Assembly: GCA_022842625.1 (NCBI GenBank)
Contig: JALHPG010000023.1
Span: 1-38,038 of the forward strand
From: Bacteroidia bacterium
GTDB lineage: Bacteria; Bacteroidota; Bacteroidia; B-17B0; Aurantibacillaceae
Direction: 5' to 3'
DNA: 38,038 nt
Position 1 is the stretch's first letter; the number at the start of each line of letters is the position of its first letter. The notes under the pieces were generated by a model that saw only the letters and a list, made by a program, of their open reading frames with translations, searched no databases and was not told the origin of the DNA. Of this stretch, positions 35,338-38,038 are shown in pieces. The translations under genes were made by a program, and so were the position numbers.

Positions 35338-36351
35338 ATCACTATATTTTTTCTTATTTTTTAAGAAGTATTCAAAAACAATATTTCCTTTATACGTGAA
35401 TGATCTGCTGAATTTAAAATTTGCTTTTTGTTTTAGTTTTTTTCTTTTTGCTAATGTGTTTGGAAGCATGTAATAATAAGCAAAGTGAGCTCTTATTACC
35501 GCAAAAAAGTGTTTTGGTTGTGCATCTAATAAAAATTTAAAAGCGGCAACGCCATCTAAGATCATTCGGTAAAATAATTTAATGATCAAGCCTCCTGAAG
35601 GATGATTTTTGGTAAGTGTGATTAAATTGTTTCTGAAATTTAAAAATGTTTTGCGTGACGATAGTTTGTTTAGAGTGCCGCCGCCAACATGATAAACTAT
35701 CGATCTTGGTTCGACATAAATAGAGTAGCCAATGTTTTTTAAACGCCAACAAAGGTCTATCTCTTCCATGTGTGCAAAATAATCATCATCTAATCCATCT
35801 ACTTCCCATAATGCTTTTGCCTTTACAAACAAACATGCGCCTGTGGCCCAAAATACTTCTGTAGCATTATTGTATTGATTGCTGTCTTTTTCAAGTGTAT
35901 TAAATAGTCGTCCACGACAAAAGGGATAACCGTATTTGTCAATATATCCGCCAGATGCACCGGCATATTCAAATTCATCTCTGTTTTTAAAATCCAATAA
36001 TTTAGGCTGACAGGCTGCAATTTTTTGATCTTTTTCCATCAGATCAATTACCGGCTCTATCCAATTGGTAGTTACTTCAACATCACTGTTCAATAAAATA
36101 TAATAATCTGCAGTTATTTGTTTTAGTGCAATGTTATAGCCCGTTGCATATCCGCAATTTTCCTTTATTTCTATTATTGTAACTTGCGGAAAATTCGCTT
36201 TTAAATAAGCAATAGAATCATCCGTGCTGCCATTATCTGCAACATAAATTTGATGTCCGACAGAATTAGCGATAACATTTGGTAAAAACTTTTCGAGAAA
36301 TTTTTTACCATTAAAATTTAAGATAACAACAGCTACTTTAGGAGAGATCAT
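35311..36351 (-). CDS. Family 2 glycosyltransferase
   Basis: The protein has 346 residues with a GT-A fold: VAVVILNFNGKKFLEKFLP at the N-terminus, nucleotide-binding VADNGSTDDS near 36-45, the DxD-type metal site in YYILLNSDVEV near 105-115, and the acceptor-site motif AHMEEIDLCWRLKNIGY. This is the WcaA/rhamnosyltransferase-like branch. It probably adds a sugar to a lipopolysaccharide or exopolysaccharide chain, or to a glycoprotein, at the cytoplasmic face. There is a C-terminal extension but no clear transmembrane segment. It follows the GWxTD gene by 5 bases, so the two are co-transcribed. It converges on the symporter gene with a 27-base overlap. Confidence 0.93.
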   Translation of the reverse strand: MISPKVAVVILNFNGKKFLEKFLPNVIANSVGHQIYVADNGSTDDSIAYLKANFPQVTIIEIKENCGYATGYNIALKQITADYYILLNSDVEVTTNWIEPVIDLMEKDQKIAACQPKLLDFKNRDEFEYAGASGGYIDKYGYPFCRGRLFNTLEKDSNQYNNATEVFWATGACLFVKAKALWEVDGLDDDYFAHMEEIDLCWRLKNIGYSIYVEPRSIVYHVGGGTLNKLSSRKTFLNFRNNLITLTKNHPSGGLIIKLFYRMILDGVAAFKFLLDAQPKHFFAVIRAHFAYYYMLPNTLAKRKKLKQKANFKFSRSFTYKGNIVFEYFLKNKKKYSDLDGGFFSE

Positions 36352-36356
36352 TTTGT

Positions 36357-37862
36357 TTAACGCGGGTTGTTATAAATTTCGTTAAACTGATTGTCTTGCA
36401 CGCCGGAAGGATTAACATTATCAGGATTAGCAATGCCATTATTGTTTCTTCTGGTTACTTCAAAGCGCCACCTATCATTATAGATTTCGCCACGCATATC
36501 ACTGTGAACAAGCACGTGACAATCGTCTCCAATATTTTTATTTACGAAAACAAATTTTCTGTTGCTAAATGATTGTCCGTTAGTTTTATCGGTTAAACTA
36601 TAATACTGCCATATTTCGTAAGGAAAGGTATTTTCTTCTGCAAATTGCATACTTCGTTGGCTGGGTTTTCCATATTGTAAAAATACTCTTCCACGCTCGG
36701 TATAATATCCTTTTTGTTTGCCGCATTTAAACAGTACCATGGCTTCTTGTACATTTTTGTAATAATCAGCCCACATTTTTAATGCATTTCCGGTATCGGC
36801 GGCACGGCGTTGCCAAAAATCAACGGCGAAATTTTTCATCAAAACAGGGTCTTTTTTAAGTGATTGATTAATGACCCTTTCTTTATCCGTTCCATTTGCG
36901 ATGGGCCATAAACACTCTACAAACATCTTTAATGTGTCTAAATTATTACAGTTGCCAAAATAATCTGCAACAGTTTTCTTTTCATTGTATTGCTGAAGTG
37001 CCACAATATCAAGCGATTTGTTGAGGCGTTGAAAAAAGAATTTTTTTTGAAGTTGGGTGATGTTTTTTTCATCCTTTACTTCAATTACCAAGTTGTAATT
37101 TCCGCTTCCTAAATTACTGATATTCATTTTCGCTAAAAGCGGATTTACAATACCGGTTGTTTGTTTTCTAAAATCACCAAAGGAATTAAGTTTGGTTAAA
37201 TTGTCGCTATTCTCAAGGTAATAGAGGTAAATAAACGGTTTGCCTTTTCCTAAAACAGTATCTGTATTATATGTTTCAAAATAGAAACTAAGTTCTTTTG
37301 ATGTTTCAGGGAAATAATTAATGTTGTAGGGAACAAGGTCAAAACCGCTTTTTGTTATCGAACCCGGAATAGTTGTTTTTTTGTAACTCTCCAGAATCTG
37401 GATACTGGAGGATTGAATTTCGGTTCTGGTAAAAGCAATTAAAATGGTTTGTTTTATTTGTGTTGGTTTTTTCTTTGGTTGATTCCTATCAGTTAGGGTC
37501 ATTTGTAAAGTATATACTCCGTTTGGAAGCGAGTACCTTTGGTTATCTATAAATACAGGTGAATTTAGGCTGTCGGAAAAAACCGGACCATTTAAATTAT
37601 ATTTATTTGCCTTTACAATGGTTGAATCTTTAAGGATCTTTACTTCAATATTAACGGAGTTTTGAAACTTACCGTCAACGTTTTTAGGGAATAAGGAATT
37701 TCCTACAATGGTGAGATAGGTTTCTAAATACGGCTGATTTGCAGGTGTATTAAAGGCTCCAACATTAAAATAGGTGATAACCTGTGCGTTAAAACGGTTA
37801 GGTAATATTACTGCTATTAGCAGAATAAAGAGCTGTTTATGAATGTATTGAAGTTGAAACAT
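36357..37862 (-). CDS. GWxTD-domain secreted protein
   Basis: The protein has 501 residues with an N-terminal signal segment (about 10-26, ending RFNAQ). Residues of about 30-280 are beta-rich, consistent with two Ig-like domains. The GWxTD domain (about 345-450) contains FWQRRAADTGNALKMWADYY, GYYTERGRVFLQYGKPSQRS and FPYEIWQYYSL. The signature Trp is replaced by Tyr (GYYTE), which is common. GWxTD proteins are widespread in Bacteroidota and some other phyla and have no established function. The C-terminus is Asn-rich. It is co-transcribed with the glycosyltransferase. On the minus strand, TAACTTTA about 10 bases upstream of the ATG resembles a -7 box but lacks a -33 partner. Confidence 0.87.
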   Translation of the reverse strand: MFQLQYIHKQLFILLIAVILPNRFNAQVITYFNVGAFNTPANQPYLETYLTIVGNSLFPKNVDGKFQNSVNIEVKILKDSTIVKANKYNLNGPVFSDSLNSPVFIDNQRYSLPNGVYTLQMTLTDRNQPKKKPTQIKQTILIAFTRTEIQSSSIQILESYKKTTIPGSITKSGFDLVPYNINYFPETSKELSFYFETYNTDTVLGKGKPFIYLYYLENSDNLTKLNSFGDFRKQTTGIVNPLLAKMNISNLGSGNYNLVIEVKDEKNITQLQKKFFFQRLNKSLDIVALQQYNEKKTVADYFGNCNNLDTLKMFVECLWPIANGTDKERVINQSLKKDPVLMKNFAVDFWQRRAADTGNALKMWADYYKNVQEAMVLFKCGKQKGYYTERGRVFLQYGKPSQRSMQFAEENTFPYEIWQYYSLTDKTNGQSFSNRKFVFVNKNIGDDCHVLVHSDMRGEIYNDRWRFEVTRRNNNGIANPDNVNPSGVQDNQFNEIYNNPR

Positions 37863-37903
37863 GTATTAAAACCTAAAGTTATCACTTTTTTTTTCGAATT
37901 TGG

Positions 37904-37933
37904 TTTGTACAATTAAAAAAAATAGTAATTTTA
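37904..37933 (+). promoter_or_regulatory. Candidate promoter of tRNA-Ser
   Basis: TTTG (37904-37907) is followed after 18 bases by TAATTTTA (37926-37933). Initiation would fall near 37938, directly at the tRNA 5' end, leaving almost no leader for RNase P to remove. Confidence 0.45.
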
Positions 37934-37938
37934 CCCCC

Positions 37939-38023
37939 GGAGAAATGGCAGAGTGGTCGATTGCGGCAGTCTTGAAAACTGTTGTACCGCGAGGTACCTG
38001 GGGTTCGAATCCCTATTTCTCCG
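37939..38023 (+). tRNA. tRNA-Ser (anticodon UGA)
   Basis: The 85-base cloverleaf has an acceptor stem GGAGAAA/TTTCTCC with discriminator G, a D arm beginning TGGCAGAGTGGTCGA, anticodon loop CTTGAAA with TGA at 37973-37975 on a stem of AGT/ACT type, a long variable arm (GTACC-GCGA-GGTAC) typical of tRNA-Ser, and a T loop TTCGAAT. CCA is not encoded. Confidence 0.96.
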
Positions 38024-38038
38024 CTTAATAAATCAAAT

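Overview
The window (38,038 bases, AT-rich) comes from a Bacteroidota chromosome, most likely a flavobacterial or sphingobacterial lineage with a type IX secretion system (T9SS). The evidence is a short primary sigma factor without region 1.1, PorP/SprF and CHU_C (type B) sorting domains, a type A sorting domain on a nuclease, the alternative GlmU-like nucleotidyltransferase, a GWxTD protein, almost no Shine-Dalgarno sites, and candidate promoters of the Bacteroidota form TTTG-N18 to N20-TAnnTTT(A/G). No plasmid, phage, transposase or CRISPR array is visible. All family assignments were made by reading the sequence; no database search was run.

Layout. 1-4510: a secreted subtilase cut by the left edge, diverging from a Ppx/GppA phosphatase and NtrC-type response regulator pair. 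4517-4660: a composite inverted repeat between convergent genes. 4677-9226 (minus): a CAP-like/OmpA-like secreted protein, a MauE-like membrane protein fused to a thioredoxin-like domain, and the primary sigma factor. 9227-9676: a gene-free divergent region with palindromes. 9677-14104 (plus): a very large coiled-coil protein, ZapA and RNase Y. 14105-14766: repeats, a terminator and a 57-residue membrane protein.

14767-28044 (minus) reads as one eight-gene operon of about 13 kb with gaps of 21 bases or less. In transcription order it holds two tail-fibre-like surface proteins, two proteins with type B T9SS sorting domains, a PorP/SprF protein, a PorE-like protein (TPR, propeller, three beta-sandwich repeats, OmpA), a GlmU-like enzyme and a secreted endonuclease I. 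Its likely promoter lies inside the terminator of the upstream clpB. 28140-33736 (minus): clpB, a TPR-SpoIIE phosphatase and recR. 33850-37862: a sodium:solute symporter converging on a glycosyltransferase/GWxTD pair. The window ends with tRNA-Ser(UGA).

Two things stand out. The first is the 786-residue coiled coil next to zapA: it holds 25 uninterrupted 11-residue repeats and ends in a tail that resembles short ZapB-like proteins of this phylum. The second is the surface-fibre/type B/PorP/PorE-like operon, which looks like a self-contained cell-surface display module.
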